A stretch of DNA of 64,000 bases from Dactylis glomerata (taxonomy: Eukaryota; Streptophyta; Magnoliopsida; Poales; Poaceae). Each line of letters starts with the position of its first letter. Position 1 is the stretch's first letter. The stretch lies in the NCBI GenBank assembly GCA_007115705.1, contig QXEO01000216.1, forward strand, positions 1,133,172 to 1,197,171, in the 5' to 3' direction. The translations under genes and the position numbers were made by a program. Shown piece after piece: positions 21,901-32,946 of the stretch. The notes beneath the pieces were generated by a model. That model saw only the letters and a list, made by a program, of their open reading frames with translations, searched no databases and was not told the DNA's origin.

Positions 21901-24900
21901 CTCTCCAAAGTGCAGTCAGGTCACATGAGCTGAAAGAGTTCAAGATTTGTAGAACATCCCCAGGCATATCGCACCTTATGTTTGCAGATGATTGTCTACT
22001 TTTCTTCCAAGCAAATCCCCAACAATCCGAAGTGATCAGATCTGCTATTAGTTCCTTTGAGAAGGGTTCTGGACAGCTTCTTAGTAAAAATAAATGCTCT
22101 TTGCTTTTTAGCGATAGCTGCCCTGTTGCAACCTAGGAAAATGTGAGGCAAATTCTTGATGTTGAATGACAAACCTTTGAAGACAAGTATTTGGGCTTTC
22201 CCACGCCAGAGGGCAAGGATGAACAAAGAGAAATTCCAGTCCACCAAAGATCGGCTTTCAAAAAGACTCACTATTTTGGATGAAAGGTCCATGTCAATGG
22301 GATCAAAGGAGAAACTAATTAAATCAGTCGCGCAAGCCATTTCTATGTATGTCATGGGTGTTTTTAAACTCCCTGATGGCTTCCATGAGGACTATATGCG
22401 CATTATTCGCAATTTTTGGTGGGGGGAGGATGAGAAGGAAAGGAAGGTGCATTGGGCTGCATGGGACATCCTCACAAAACCAAAATGCCTCGGTGGAGTG
22501 GGGTTCAGAGATACCAAGTGATTAAACCAAGCACTTCTTGCTAGGCAATGCTGGAGATTAATCAAGCATCCGAACAGCCTCTGCGCTAGGCTGCTGAAAT
22601 CAATCTACTTCCCTCGGGGATTTTTTTTTAGACACGGTGTTTAGACAAGATGCCTCGCCCTCTTGGCATGCCATTGAGTTTGGTCTTGAACTACTCAAGG
22701 AAGGTTTAATTTGGAGAATTGGGGACGGGAGTAAAGTGAATATATGGAGGGATAGTTGGATTCCCAGAGATTATAATCTTAAGGTTTCTTCTGGAAAAAC
22801 TAATATGATGGTTCGCAAAGTAAGCCAACTATTGTTACCAGGAACGAACCAGTGGAACGAGCAACTGGTTAGGAAAGTTTGCTATAATGAAGATATCAAC
22901 TGGATACTGCAATTGAAGTTGTCGGTACAAGCGTGTGATGACTTTGTTGCCTGGCATTATGATGGCGCGGGTAAATTTTCTGTCAAAAGCGCTTACAAAC
23001 TGGCCTATAACCTTAAACAAGGTAACAAATGGCTCGCTGGCAGCAGTACTAGCAGAGACAATGAAAGAAATATATGGAAGCATGTGTGGTCTGCCCCTAT
23101 TCCAAATAAGGTGAGAGTGTTTGGTTGGCGAACGGCCTATGACAACCTAGCAACTAAACGGAACAAGTTTAGAAGAACACTCGAGACAGATAGTACGTGT
23201 AATATTTGTGGGATGATAGAGGAGGATAGCTTCCATGCGACGGTTGCCTATACAAAGGCAAAATCTTTGAGGGAGGCCATGAGAAATTTCTAGGATTTAC
23301 CCCTGGAAAATTGGTTCAGAAAAACTGGGCAAGACTGGCTACTATTACTGCTAGAAAAGTGCAACGCCAATCAGCGTCCCCTTGTTCTCCTACTTCTTTG
23401 GAGATCCTGACATCTTAGATGTGACATCACACATGATAAGGGGAAGGAAACTGTCAGCAACTCAACTTCTTTCCTCCTAAACTATGTAAAATGTTTACAG
23501 GAACCGGAGTCAAATTTAAATGACTCGAAAGGTAAACAATCTATGTATGCTTCTGTCATTGCTGATAAAAGTAATTGTGTAGCTCAAAGCAGGGTGGAGG
23601 CTAAAGGCAGTAAGGAGGAGCAAAGTTTGAAGGAAGGAGACATCAAAATCAACGTCGATGCAGCCTTCAACCTGTTCACTGGTGCTGCAACTGTCGGCGT
23701 GGTTGCCCGAGATCACCTGGGATATCTAGTCATGGTTGCCAGTCTGCCTATCGACACTTGCAACAGTGCTGAACAAGCTGAAGCTCGAGCCATACTCACA
23801 GGCCTAAAGCTAGCTATATGTAACATCCCAGTATTTGGGACTAGGAATAGAGAGGAAACCATTGTGTGCATTGCATTCATGCATCAGAAAATCCGGAGAA
23901 TTTTCGCGCAAAACATTTAGAATACAAAGGGATCAAAGTTTCTCTCGCTCTGATTGTTTAGTTTAGCACATCGGAGCGAGTGCGATAAATTTTGGCATGA
24001 CCTTTGTTGAATCATTGATTTTGGGGGAAGAATTGGAATTCAACATTTGAATTTGAGATACAAATAAATTTGAATTGAAGTTTAAATAAATAATAAAAAT
24101 CACAAAGGTAGAATACAAGAATGAATGTAGAATAATGTATTTATTACAAATAAATAAGTTGTTTCATTACAAATCTCAAATAATGAGATTAAATACAACA
24201 AAGGAATAAAATTTACAAAATGAATAAAGAAAACCCTAATTAATAGTAATTCTTGTCCTCATCTTCATTCCTGCAAATAAGAAATCACAAAGACCAAAAT
24301 GAATATTTTCTTATGGTTAAAATGTCTGCCTCTATACTTTTGGAGGCAGTTTAGTTTCTTAAACTTAGGTAAAGAAGTTAGGAAGAACTCCTAAATTCTA
24401 TATCCTAGGACTAGAGGGCATCAATTTAACAAATAACCAACTCTGGAAAAGGGTCCATAAATCATACACTTGAAGTGATAGGCATTTCAAAGTCAGGCAA
24501 CCAAAATCACATTTGAAACAGATAGCAACAGTAATAGGCAGATTTTGATACCCTCCAATCCTAGCTAAGCTTAATTAAGAAAATCCAAACTAAGAATTAA
24601 TAACCATCCTTAGCACTAATCAGCTAAGATGATTAAGGACACCATTAGATAAAGAGGGGTCATTCCTGTTATGGACTAGTAGCGATATGAGATAATACAC
24701 CTGGCAGCACACAAAATAAAATCAAGATAGTGATATGCATCACTCCAGCCGTAGCTTGCTCCAGGGGAAAAACAAACTCAATTTGACCTTGTGCACCAGG
24801 AGTGGGGTACACCTGCAAGCAGCACACTCACAACATGCAGCTATGTGCTGTCAACACAGCAGTAGTAGATAGACAAAGCCACCAAAGGCACATCTCGCAT

Positions 24901-26454
24901 CAGCACAACACAACTCACTCACCTGCGCACCAGCAGCACCAAGAACATCTCAAGAACACCACTGGTAGGATCCCAGTAGTACCACATACACATGATCATT
25001 AGTGGAGACTAGGAGGCAGATCAAGAACCAGGAAGGACAAGCATCACAACCAAGAAGGGCAAGCACTAGGAATAAAGTGGACAAGCAAATCAAGCAAGAA
25101 GGAGGAGTTGGGCTGCCAAGCAAGAAGGAAAAGGGCTGCCAGGAAGGAGGAGCACAAGCTGAAAGAAGAAGGGCACCTGATCCAAAGATCTAGTACCAAC
25201 CTAATCTCCCTGCAACTCCAGAAAAAGGTGAATAGCCAAAGATCAAGATCACAGTATCTGTTCTTAGTATTGCATAATCATCTCTGGAAATAAAAGAAGT
25301 ACATAAAAATCATTGCATCAAAATACCCTTCAACTAGAAGTATACCTAGGAGGATAGAGTGATGGATTTCTCTCAGTCTTGCATAGTGGTGCTATGCAAA
25401 ATCATCACAGAGGAATTTAAAGCCACAATTAAATATCTGTTCTTATCCAAGATAAGTTTGCCTCAACCTTTTGCATCATTGGCAGGGGCAAGAAATCAAG
25501 CAAGTAAACCTCTGTTCTTGTCAATATATTGCTTAGCCAACGTTTATTTCTGCACATAACAGCAACCAGTCCAACCATTCCAGCAAATCCATTGTGCACA
25601 CTCCAGAGGAGGCACCACAATGGATAGTGCGGACACAACCATAGCATATGTTACTCTAGCATTTTAGCTAGGTCAAATCTTTAAATAGAACATGATTAAA
25701 TCATCACTGAATGCAAATTCAGTTCATAAATAAATTCAGTTAACATCATATTTCTGAATATCAAAACAAACATCATCTGAGGACCATGGTTGAGTATGAT
25801 TTGATCGTCATAGCATGCAGGTAAATGGTAGTAATTGATCCATGCTGCTACCCAGCAACTGCCCACAAGATCATAGCCACCAGCCCAGAACAATGGCAGA
25901 GAGATGGGGAGGAGATAGCTCACAGTGCTGTAGACGAAGTAGGAAGAATAGGCGCTGTAGTCAACGCCGGGGTTGCATGGACCTCACCGTCCAACCGGCG
26001 TCGACGACGAAGGGGTCATCGCAGTAGCAGCCGCAGCACTGCATCACGTCAACACGGCGAGCGGCACGTGCGTGGGGCGGAGTCGACGACCGGCGGCAGT
26101 GGCGACATGAGAGGCGCCACGGCACCCACCGCGCCGGACCACGCCAGCACCAGTGCGTCAAGAGCACCGCACAAGCACCGACGTCGAATCGACCGGAGTC
26201 GGCCGGAACAGCGCCGAACTCCGGCGAGCTAGGGTTCCCGAGGTCGGGGACAAGCGCGGCGAACCGAGCAAATCGACCGGGGTGGCAGGGTAGATCAGCG
26301 AAGTCCGGTGCGTTTGCGACCGACGGCGGTGGCCAGCGTCGCCGGAGCCGGACGGAGGCGGCGGTCAGCGGCAAGGGCGGCGTCAGGGTCGAGCAGGGGA
26401 GCGCAAGGTGAGGGCGACGGTAGCGGTCGGTCTGGCCCTCGGTCAGACCGAGCC

Positions 26455-26469
26455 GGGGGGGGGGGGGGG
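26455..26469 (+). repeat. Run of 15 G
   Basis: Fifteen consecutive G in the GC-rich block of the solo-LTR-like unit. Such runs mutate easily and often cause sequencing or assembly length errors, so the exact length is uncertain. Confidence 0.9.
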
Positions 26470-27201
26470 TTTGACCCCAAACCGACGAGGTCGATTGGGC
26501 CGGCCTATTGGGCCAAGTGGGCCAGGTCCAGCCTAGGTTTAGTGAATTGACCAAATAGTTTTTTTTACTAAATACAAATTAATTTTAGAAAAAAACTCAG
26601 AAAATAAACCGAACTTGGAAATATCATATCTCCCTCATTTTAAGTCAGAAAAATGCATATAATATATCAAATTGATCACAAAACTAAGACCTATTTGTTT
26701 ATACTATAAGATTATATACTTGTGTGGAGTGATTTTAAGTGCAATTTAAAAACATGTTTAAGTACTATTTTCAAATATAAATTGAAACAAATTTAGGAAT
26801 CAAATAACTTTTCTAAATAAGAAATGAATGTTTATAAACTCAAAGTGGTTTATTGAATCAACATTTCATTGTTTAAGTTTAGTATTTTTAAAACTTTACT
26901 ATTAGTGTTTAAATACCTAAAACTATTTCCCTAAATAATTTTTAAATACAAAAATCAAGAAAAATTCTAAATAACTTTTGGCTTGTATTAAAAATCTATT
27001 ATAATCTGTTAATTGAAAATTATCTCACTAAGAGTTACTTATAATCATAATGATGTCTAAAATCAATTTGAAACCATTTAAAATTGTGATTCAAACCATA
27101 ACAACTATTAATTAAATAGGTTATATTTTCTTAACTACTTAAATGTTCTTAGAAAGTAAGTATCTAAAAAAAAATTAATTAGTAAATGTCCATTAAGGAA
27201 T

Positions 27202-27234
27202 ATGTTCTTCAAAAGTCATTCTTTTGAAGAACAT
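27202..27234. repeat. Perfect 14-bp hairpin
   Basis: ATGTTCTTCAAAAG and CTTTTGAAGAACAT are exact reverse complements separated by TCATT. It lies in an AT-rich part of the solo-LTR-like unit. No gene is nearby; function unknown. Confidence 0.85.
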
Positions 27235-29473
27235 CAGTTAATCATCACAACAACTCTTATGCCATCAAACAAATAGTTTCCTTTATATATTAAGATTGTT
27301 GTCAATCCTAAAAACTAGTTAGGTATTGTTAGGTGATATGTTTTACTTCCACTTTACATATCCATGATCAACCAATTGTTTGCTAATTATAATATGCAAC
27401 TTAAAAGTGTTACCTTCATGTCTTCACCTTTAACCATCATTCCCTTGTAGCAAGGAATGATTATAAAACGCTAAAACAATAACTCTTGTTAAAGTCTTAT
27501 CCTTGTAATAGCACCTGATAGTGATCTAACCTAAAATGCTTAACAACCATGTTATGGTGTGATTAAAAGTGCAACACATCATAAATAAATCACCATAACT
27601 CAATGATAACAAATCATCGGGGTTAGGGTACACTTAGAGTGATGCATACCATATCTTATGCATATCATGCTGCAGATTTCTAACATCATCCCTACCGGAT
27701 GATGATTGCTATTTCAGAATTGGGATTTCTATCGTATCGAAGACCTTGACTCGCATAATCTTGCAGTCAAAAAGGCAAGTTCACTCTTGCTCATGCCTCT
27801 TGATTATCTTTATCAAACTACTTGCAAATATATACCTGTGGTATTACTACTGCATCTAAAAGCAAAAGGTTCTCTTTTCATAATCAATATGACCAGCTGG
27901 TTATCGACCCGAGTGGTGGTAACCTAGGATGGCTGGCAAATGGAACCATGGTATGATTGTTGTGGTGGAGGTTCCATTTGCACGGGAAAGTGAACCCTAG
28001 GACTTAACAACCAATGTCGCCAGTGATTCTTGCGTCGTATAATACGCGTTAACCATGAGATCTGGAATGGGACGGGAAAGTCAGCTGGATCTTTTCCCTT
28101 TCGCATGTCAATGGATGTACCGTACCGGAGCTCTCATCCCGCTAGGATGGTGCAACATGGGTGGGACCCCTCAGTTTCCCCGGTATTAGGTGTCTATGAT
28201 GGATTGTAACGGGCTGGTTCAGTAATTTGGCTAAGACCCAAATCGGAAGCCAGTGGATTACAAAAGGGTGGGCATGCGGGGTCGCGGAGAAGGGCAGTGA
28301 TTGGCTTGGATCTTATACTGGGCCCCATACCAAAGTGTATGGACAGGAATAAGCTGCCTGGTTGTGCAACAAGGATAAGGTCTCTCATGGGTAAAGCAAC
28401 GCACCTCTGCAGAGTTATCAAATTGTGGCTTGTCACTCCTTGTTCCGGAAAGGAACTGCGAATGTGGCAGGAAAGGAACTCCACGAAGTTCTAATCAACC
28501 TGTGAAGGCTGACGGACATAGTTCTTCAGAATAAAAGCAACCTCTTGAAGAAATGTTTACAAAAACTTGCATTGCCAAATGACTCTTGGGTCTACGGCTG
28601 TACTTAGTGCATAAAACACCTTATTCCCTATATGAACTTGCTGGGTAACGCTCGTTACTCACCCCACTCCCTCTTAACCCTTGCTTAGGATGGAGGCATC
28701 ACGAGGAGGAAATCCCAATGTATTGAAGCTGAAGAATAGGTCCTTGATCAAGAGTAGGAGTTATCATTGGAGGCAACAACTACATCAAAGCTTGGTGGAA
28801 ACCTATAATAAGAATAGAAGGGAGTCAAATCCCTAATCCTAGAACCTATGTAGTTAGAGTAGTTCTGTAGCTTTGTAGTAAGCCAACTGCATTAGGTTTA
28901 GCTCTAGTTCTTTGTTAATCTTCACAATGTACTCTTTTCGATTTTAGTCGCCAGAACTAAACCTCTACCTATTGAGGAGGTTCTGAAGCTCTTTTGTATG
29001 ATAAAGTTGTAACTCTATAGTCATGCCTTGGACCTGCGATGTTTCTGTTGTACCACTCTAAGGGATATAATACTAGTGAGACGGTGTTTCATTGGTGTTA
29101 TATCAACGACTTGCATACTACACATGCAGTGGTATGCTGGGTCTCCGCACTATAGAACATGAACTGAAAGTAACCAAGGTGGAATCGGATTGTGCTACTG
29201 CTGTCAAGAATACAAACTGTGTGGAACCTATCACTTCCAGTATTTGGTCTGTGTATAGAGACGTAAACTATGCAAGATCTCTTCTCTCCAGGTGTGAAGT
29301 TGTTCAAATTGGGAGAAAAAGAAACGGAGATGCACATGGTCTAGCTAAGCTAGCTGCCCATTCTGGTGAGGCGAGCGTGTGGTTGCCTCCTATACCAGTG
29401 GCTGTGATAGAACTTTGTAATCAGAATATTGTATCAGATGTTGTCAATATATAACCTGTTTACCCCTCAAAAA

Positions 29474-29696
29474 AATGTTAAGCATATAAAAGTATGACTT
29501 ATATGCTTAACGAAAGGCTTACCACCCAATATTTTTCTTAAGCATGTTACCGGCATAAGATTACTGAAAGCCTTATAGTTATAGAATTTTTGAGTTTCAA
29601 TGGCATTTAATTAGCTATTGTAACACATCATTTTTTAATATATTATTCCTATAAAAATATATAAATGAAGTTAAACCTAAGGATCAAGAGGGAGAA
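29474..29696 (+). pseudogene. Copia pol 3' remnant and polypurine tract
   Basis: Resumes the Copia reading after the LINE. Recognisable only as degraded sequence (AAAGGCTTACCACCCAAT and AGCATGTTACCGGCATA match the usual last codons of Copia pol). It ends with a purine-rich tract before the LTR. Many stops. Confidence 0.65.
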
Positions 29697-29938
29697 TGTT
29701 GGATTGATCTGTCAGGTTTAAAGACAGAGTCAATCTAACGTTAAGTTAACGTGAGAAGCCCACAGAGCAATCCGAGACCCCTTCATACGTAACTAAAACA
29801 CCCTGATCGGGGACACCCTAAACGATGCGTCTCCAGCACCCACTAATGATCATCTTCATCTCACTGTTTATGTCTATATGATGATGTTCTAGTTGCCAAT
29901 ATGATCTATGTGGCGTACGCATATTGTTTATTCCAACA
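29697..29938 (+). repeat. Copia 3' LTR
   Basis: 242 bp from TGTTGGATTGATC to TATTCCAACA, with inverted ends TGTTGGA/TCCAACA. It follows a polypurine tract. The partner 5' LTR is outside the window, so the duplication GTTGC (29939-29943) cannot be confirmed. Confidence 0.82.
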
Positions 29939-29943
29939 GTTGC

Positions 29944-30980
29944 AAGTATAGGTAACGTTGCAGTTATTTAGAAGCAATCGATTCCCGTCCATCGATCCCG
30001 GCCCGGTTGATACGGCGTACCATGGCGAGATGGCTGTTAAGCTCGTCGCCATACTGCGCAAAACCGCCAGAAACTGACAGAACTTATTGTACCAGCTGCC
30101 AGGAGTACCATCCGGCCGCTTGCTCACACTTTCCTTCTCTGCTCTGCATTTACCATGGCAGCAGGGGACCTAAAACTGAAAGCAGGAGAGTGATCGAGTG
30201 TGGAGGGGACGCCAAACACACTCGCTGGCTAAACCGGTGACGAACGGCCGGAGCAGCGCGCCATGCCTCGGTTGCTTTCGATGAGTAGTAAATGACAGTG
30301 TGGAGGAGGGGACACACTGTGCAGGTGGTGCAAGCAGGAAAACGCCATCCGCCATTGATGGCGCAGTAAGGTGCTAGGTTCTAAACATGGGCCGGCATCT
30401 CCTGCAGAGCAACAGACGGTCGCACGACGAGAGGATACAAACTGCTGATCGACATTATTACAACTCATATAAGAGACGAAAACACCCTTAATTGCCATGC
30501 TGGATCTATAACGTACGGCCGGGGTGGACGACGGTCTTCGGAAGAAGAAAGAAGCCAACTCGAGTGCTCGGCGCCTCACGTACACAAAGCACTCAGCTCA
30601 GCTCCAAAAGTCTCCTACCACCACCGTTGGCTTTCTGTTTATGAAGCTTTGTTTGTGGCTCTAGTACCTTGATTAGCTACGCGCCAGTTGCGGCTTGGCT
30701 CAGTGTAAGTGATGATAGGAAGAAGATAGGTCCGCGCACTTAAGCACTAGACGAACGATGGTTACGGGTCACTACACACTAACGGCGAGTGTGCCGCCCC
30801 ACTACGGGAACGGCATTGACCCCAATAAGCCGAAATCGTCTCGCGAGTGCGGGCAGAGGGCACGCCACGTCATGCCATGGGTCGCTTCCCGTGGAAGGAG
30901 TTTCGCGCACCACCACCCATCCGCTCCGTCCCGCGCGAAAACGGTGCGCACCGCCCGCCGTGTCGGCCGCATCGATCGGT
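29944..30980. other. Intergenic region upstream of carboxylesterase gene
   Basis: No convincing gene or repeat. GC content rises towards 30780-31080, where it becomes the promoter and leader of the downstream gene. ORFs on both strands at 30229-31361 overlap one another in several frames, as expected of GC-rich DNA, and show no domain. Confidence 0.6.
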
Positions 30981-30986
30981 GGAGCA

Positions 30987-30992
30987 TATAAG
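30987..30992 (+). promoter_or_regulatory. Probable TATA box of carboxylesterase gene
   Basis: TATAAG in GGAGCATATAAGCGCGCG, 94 bp before the ATG at 31081, leaving a 5' UTR of about 60 bp. Confidence 0.6.
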
Positions 30993-31080
30993 CGCGCGCG
31001 CCCCGGGCAGTTCACTCACTACGGTACAGTGCAGGTCGATCACAGCCGGCCGCACTGTCCCATCCGTGCTAGCTCCGGCC

Positions 31081-32118
31081 ATGGCGACACGGGACTTGCT
31101 CGCCTCTCTCCTCCTCGTCGCGCTCTGCTCGTGCTCGTCTCTGGTGACGGCGGACGCGAGGAGCGGCGTCGTGGAGACGGAAGGCTCGGCATTCCGCGCC
31201 CGAGCTAATTTGATCGACGAGGTGAAGTTCGACTTCACGCCGTTCCTCATCCAGTACCGGAGCGGCCGGGTGCAGCGGCTGATGGGCACGCGCGTGGTGC
31301 CGCCGTCGCTGGACGCGCGCACGGGCGTCGCCTCCAGGGACGTCGTGATCGACCAGACCACGGGCCTCTCGGCAAGGCTCTACCGCCCGAGCTTCACCAA
31401 GAACAAGCTCCCCGTGCTCCTCTACTTCCACGGCGGCGCGTTCGTGGTGGAGTCGGCCTTCGACCCCGTGTACCACGCCTACCTCAACGCGCTGGCCGCC
31501 AGGGCCGGCGTCATCGCGGTGTCGGTCAACTACCGCCTCGCGCCGGAGCACACGCTCCCGGCCGCCTACGACGACTCCTGGACGGCGCTCCGGTGGGTGC
31601 TCTCCCAGTCCAACGCGCGCAACTCGTGGCTCTTGAAGCACGGGGACATGTCCCGGCTGTTCGTCGGCGGCGACAGCGCCGGCGGCAACATCGCGCACAA
31701 CCTGGCGATGCGCGCGGGCGAGCAGGGCCTCGCGCGGGGGATCATGATCAGGGGCGTGGCGCTGCTGGACCCGTACTTCCTGGGCGCGCGCGCCGGCCCG
31801 TGGGCGGAGCGGTCGTGGGGGTTCATCTGCGCGGGGCGGTACGGGACGGGGCACCCGTACGTCAACCCGACGGCGCTGCCGGCGGGCGCGTGGCGGCGGC
31901 TCGGGAGCGCGCGGGTGCTGGTGACGGTGTCGACGCAGGACCGGCTCGGGCCGTGGCAGCGGGCCTACGTCGACAAGCTCCGGGGCAGCGGGTGGGACGG
32001 GGAGGCGCGGCTGTACGAGACGGCCGGCGAGGGGCACTGCTTCTTCCTCAACTACCTCGCGTCGCCCAAGGCCGCCATGCATATGGCCACGCTCGCCGCG
32101 TTCGTCAACCGCGCCTAG
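31081..32118 (+). CDS. Class I plant carboxylesterase (CXE, GID1-like alpha/beta hydrolase), secretory
   Basis: 345 residues, single exon, start ATG at 31081 after GCTCCGGCC; the in-frame ATG at 30847 lies upstream of the TATA box. The family hydrolyses short acyl esters and includes the gibberellin receptor GID1. Visible: an N-terminal hydrophobic segment typical of a signal peptide (about residues 5-25), the oxyanion motif YFHGGAF (HGG 117-119), nucleophile GGDSAGG (Ser199), and probable Asp287 (STQDRLG) and His319 (GEGHCFF). The triad is complete, so this is an enzyme and not a GID1 receptor, in which the His is replaced. Length is normal. Codons are strongly GC3-rich, common for intronless grass genes. 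Substrate cannot be inferred. AATAAA near 32258 may be its polyadenylation signal. Confidence 0.9.
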   Translation: MATRDLLASLLLVALCSCSSLVTADARSGVVETEGSAFRARANLIDEVKFDFTPFLIQYRSGRVQRLMGTRVVPPSLDARTGVASRDVVIDQTTGLSARLYRPSFTKNKLPVLLYFHGGAFVVESAFDPVYHAYLNALAARAGVIAVSVNYRLAPEHTLPAAYDDSWTALRWVLSQSNARNSWLLKHGDMSRLFVGGDSAGGNIAHNLAMRAGEQGLARGIMIRGVALLDPYFLGARAGPWAERSWGFICAGRYGTGHPYVNPTALPAGAWRRLGSARVLVTVSTQDRLGPWQRAYVDKLRGSGWDGEARLYETAGEGHCFFLNYLASPKAAMHMATLAAFVNRA

Positions 32119-32257
32119 CTAGCTAGGCCGAAGTTTCTGGTCGATCGGCAGCGCGGTAACTTGGGGACATGGACGGTTATATACATAGCGTAAGTATAGT
32201 AGTCGTAGGGAGAGTGCGTTTTGCCGTTGCGTCGATCCATTTCGACATTGCCCCAAA

Positions 32258-32264
32258 TTAATAA
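32258..32264 (+). terminator. Probable polyadenylation signal of carboxylesterase gene
   Basis: An AATAAA in CCAAATTAATAAAGGCAC, about 140 bp after the stop codon, in the expected range for a plant near-upstream element. Confidence 0.5.
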
Positions 32265-32946
32265 AGGCACCGGTACCAGATAGTACTGTAGAATAGAAGT
32301 GTTGCTTGCCATGTTGCCGGCTGAATCTTGAATTGTGTTCCTCTTCTTCATTTCATCTACGCTCCGCGGCATGACCTCACGCCATCGGCGTGACATACCT
32401 TATGCGTGCCACATGTTGTACTGTAGCGCTAGCTTCTAGGCCTGCACCGGTGGTTGTGCTGCAACCGCAGACCGCAGTCTCGATCTTTGGCTCATCTGAA
32501 GTTGCGCGCGCTGCTTGTGGATCACCCAAGTTCAACTCTTTTGTGGTAGACTTCACAGCACAGAAGTACAAATTGGGTCTTGGGAGTACCCTTATCATGA
32601 TTGAAAACAAATACGGAATTGAGTTTATGCCACTCTATCAATGTTGGACTTTTCCCCATACATTTTTGAGCTTCTGAATGTGTCAACCGGAGTAGGATGC
32701 CCCATGGATTATGACCGGGCTGTACAGCCAGGTGTTAGCGATGATCAATTAAGGAGGGTACACATTTAATTTTTGTCTAGGGTAACATGGAATAAACTTC
32801 GCTATCCATGGCAACAGATTTAGAGCTAAGGACGGTACGCCAGTCAAAGAACATGGCAACATGTACAAGAGTTATACACATACAAAAAGAAATCTTTGCT
32901 GTACACCACAAGAGACCAAGGTACAAAATTGCCGCACTCCCAAGTT
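32265..32946. other. Short region between convergent genes
   Basis: Contains the 3' UTRs of the carboxylesterase and SEC23 genes. Overlapping ORFs at 32377-32677 on both strands encode no recognised protein. I see no repeat boundaries. Confidence 0.55.

Larger units (their letters stand above)
23819..29149. mobile_element. Probable solo LTR of a large-LTR family, 5.3 kb, in LINE RNase H
   Basis: The unit begins TGTAACATCCCAG, ends GGTCTCCGCA, and is flanked by CTATA at 23814-23818 and 29150-29154. Removing it rejoins the LINE RNase H frame. I find no terminal direct repeat and no gag or pol. TG...CA ends with a 5-bp duplication and no internal domains fit a solo LTR of a large-LTR (LARD, Sukkula-like) family. 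It is AT-rich except for a GC-rich block at about 25960-26530. It contains a run of 15 G (26455-26469) and a perfect hairpin at 27202-27234. ORFs inside are short and unrelated to known proteins. A short-LTR element with degraded repeats is the alternative. Confidence 0.7.
19923..29454 (+). pseudogene. LINE ORF2: endonuclease, reverse transcriptase, zf-RVT, RNase H
   Basis: The ATG at 19923 overlaps the ORF1 stop. Domains in order: apurinic-like endonuclease (about 19923-20950; LVFLSETRQ, then SDHCPILI near the end), reverse transcriptase (about 21200-22150; APGPDG, DYRPISLCN, QGDPLSPYLF, and the catalytic FADD at about 21986), zf-RVT (about 22975-23290; TCNICG) and RNase H (from about 23640; INVDAAFN). 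RNase H is interrupted at 23818 by a 5.3-kb unit and resumes at 29155 with KVESDCATAV. In-frame stops include TAG at 19938-19940, TAG near 20952, TGA near 21696 and TAG near 22133. It can no longer be translated. Confidence 0.88.
246..29473 (+). mobile_element. L1-type plant LINE, interrupted by gypsy A and a solo-LTR-like unit
   Basis: The LINE has ORF1 (DUF4283-like domain plus zinc knuckle) and ORF2 (endonuclease, reverse transcriptase, zf-RVT, RNase H), with a short A tract at its 3' end (29469-29475, merging with the duplication). The target-site duplication AATGTTAA is seen at 238-245 and 29474-29481. Without its two insertions it is about 6.6 kb, near full length for a plant L1. Bases 246-990 would be 5' UTR or degraded 5' sequence; I see no recognisable protein there. 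Both ORFs carry many nonsense changes, several of them TGG or CGA codons turned into stops, so the element is inactive. Confidence 0.88.
1..29938 (+). mobile_element. Copia-type LTR retrotransposon, 5' part off window, split by a LINE
   Basis: Two pieces belong to one element. Bases 1-245 encode the C-terminal RNase H of a Copia polyprotein. Bases 29474-29938 resume with the last pol codons, a purine-rich tract (GGATCAAGAGGGAGAA) and a 3' LTR. The join is supported by the duplicated AATGTTAA at both edges of the intervening LINE, and by the Copia-like reading that continues across it (CATACAATAATGTTAA then GCATATAAAAG). The 5' LTR, gag and most of pol lie left of the window. The coding part is degenerate, so the element is dead. 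It is the oldest layer of the stack, since everything from 246 to 29473 arrived later. Family name not assigned. Confidence 0.85.

Noticed and set aside
25825..26554. ORFs of 135 and 197 residues in the GC-rich block of the solo-LTR-like unit
   Set aside because: Arg/Ser/Pro-rich in every frame and overlapping on both strands; explained by composition.
23819..29149. Helitron or DNA transposon interpretation of the 5.3-kb unit
   Set aside because: It has a 5-bp duplication and TG...CA ends, while Helitrons make no duplication, and no terminal inverted repeats or transposase were seen.
30229..30585. 118-residue minus ORF upstream of the carboxylesterase
   Set aside because: No recognisable motif, no promoter or splice context, and other frames are also open.
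31069..32082. 337-residue ORF antisense to the carboxylesterase gene (minus strand)
   Set aside because: Arg/Val/Glu/Pro-rich low-complexity product that mirrors a GC3-rich gene; the opposite strand encodes a complete alpha/beta hydrolase with catalytic motifs.
31593..32126. 177-residue overlapping plus-strand ORF
   Set aside because: A frame-shifted shadow of the carboxylesterase gene with no domain.
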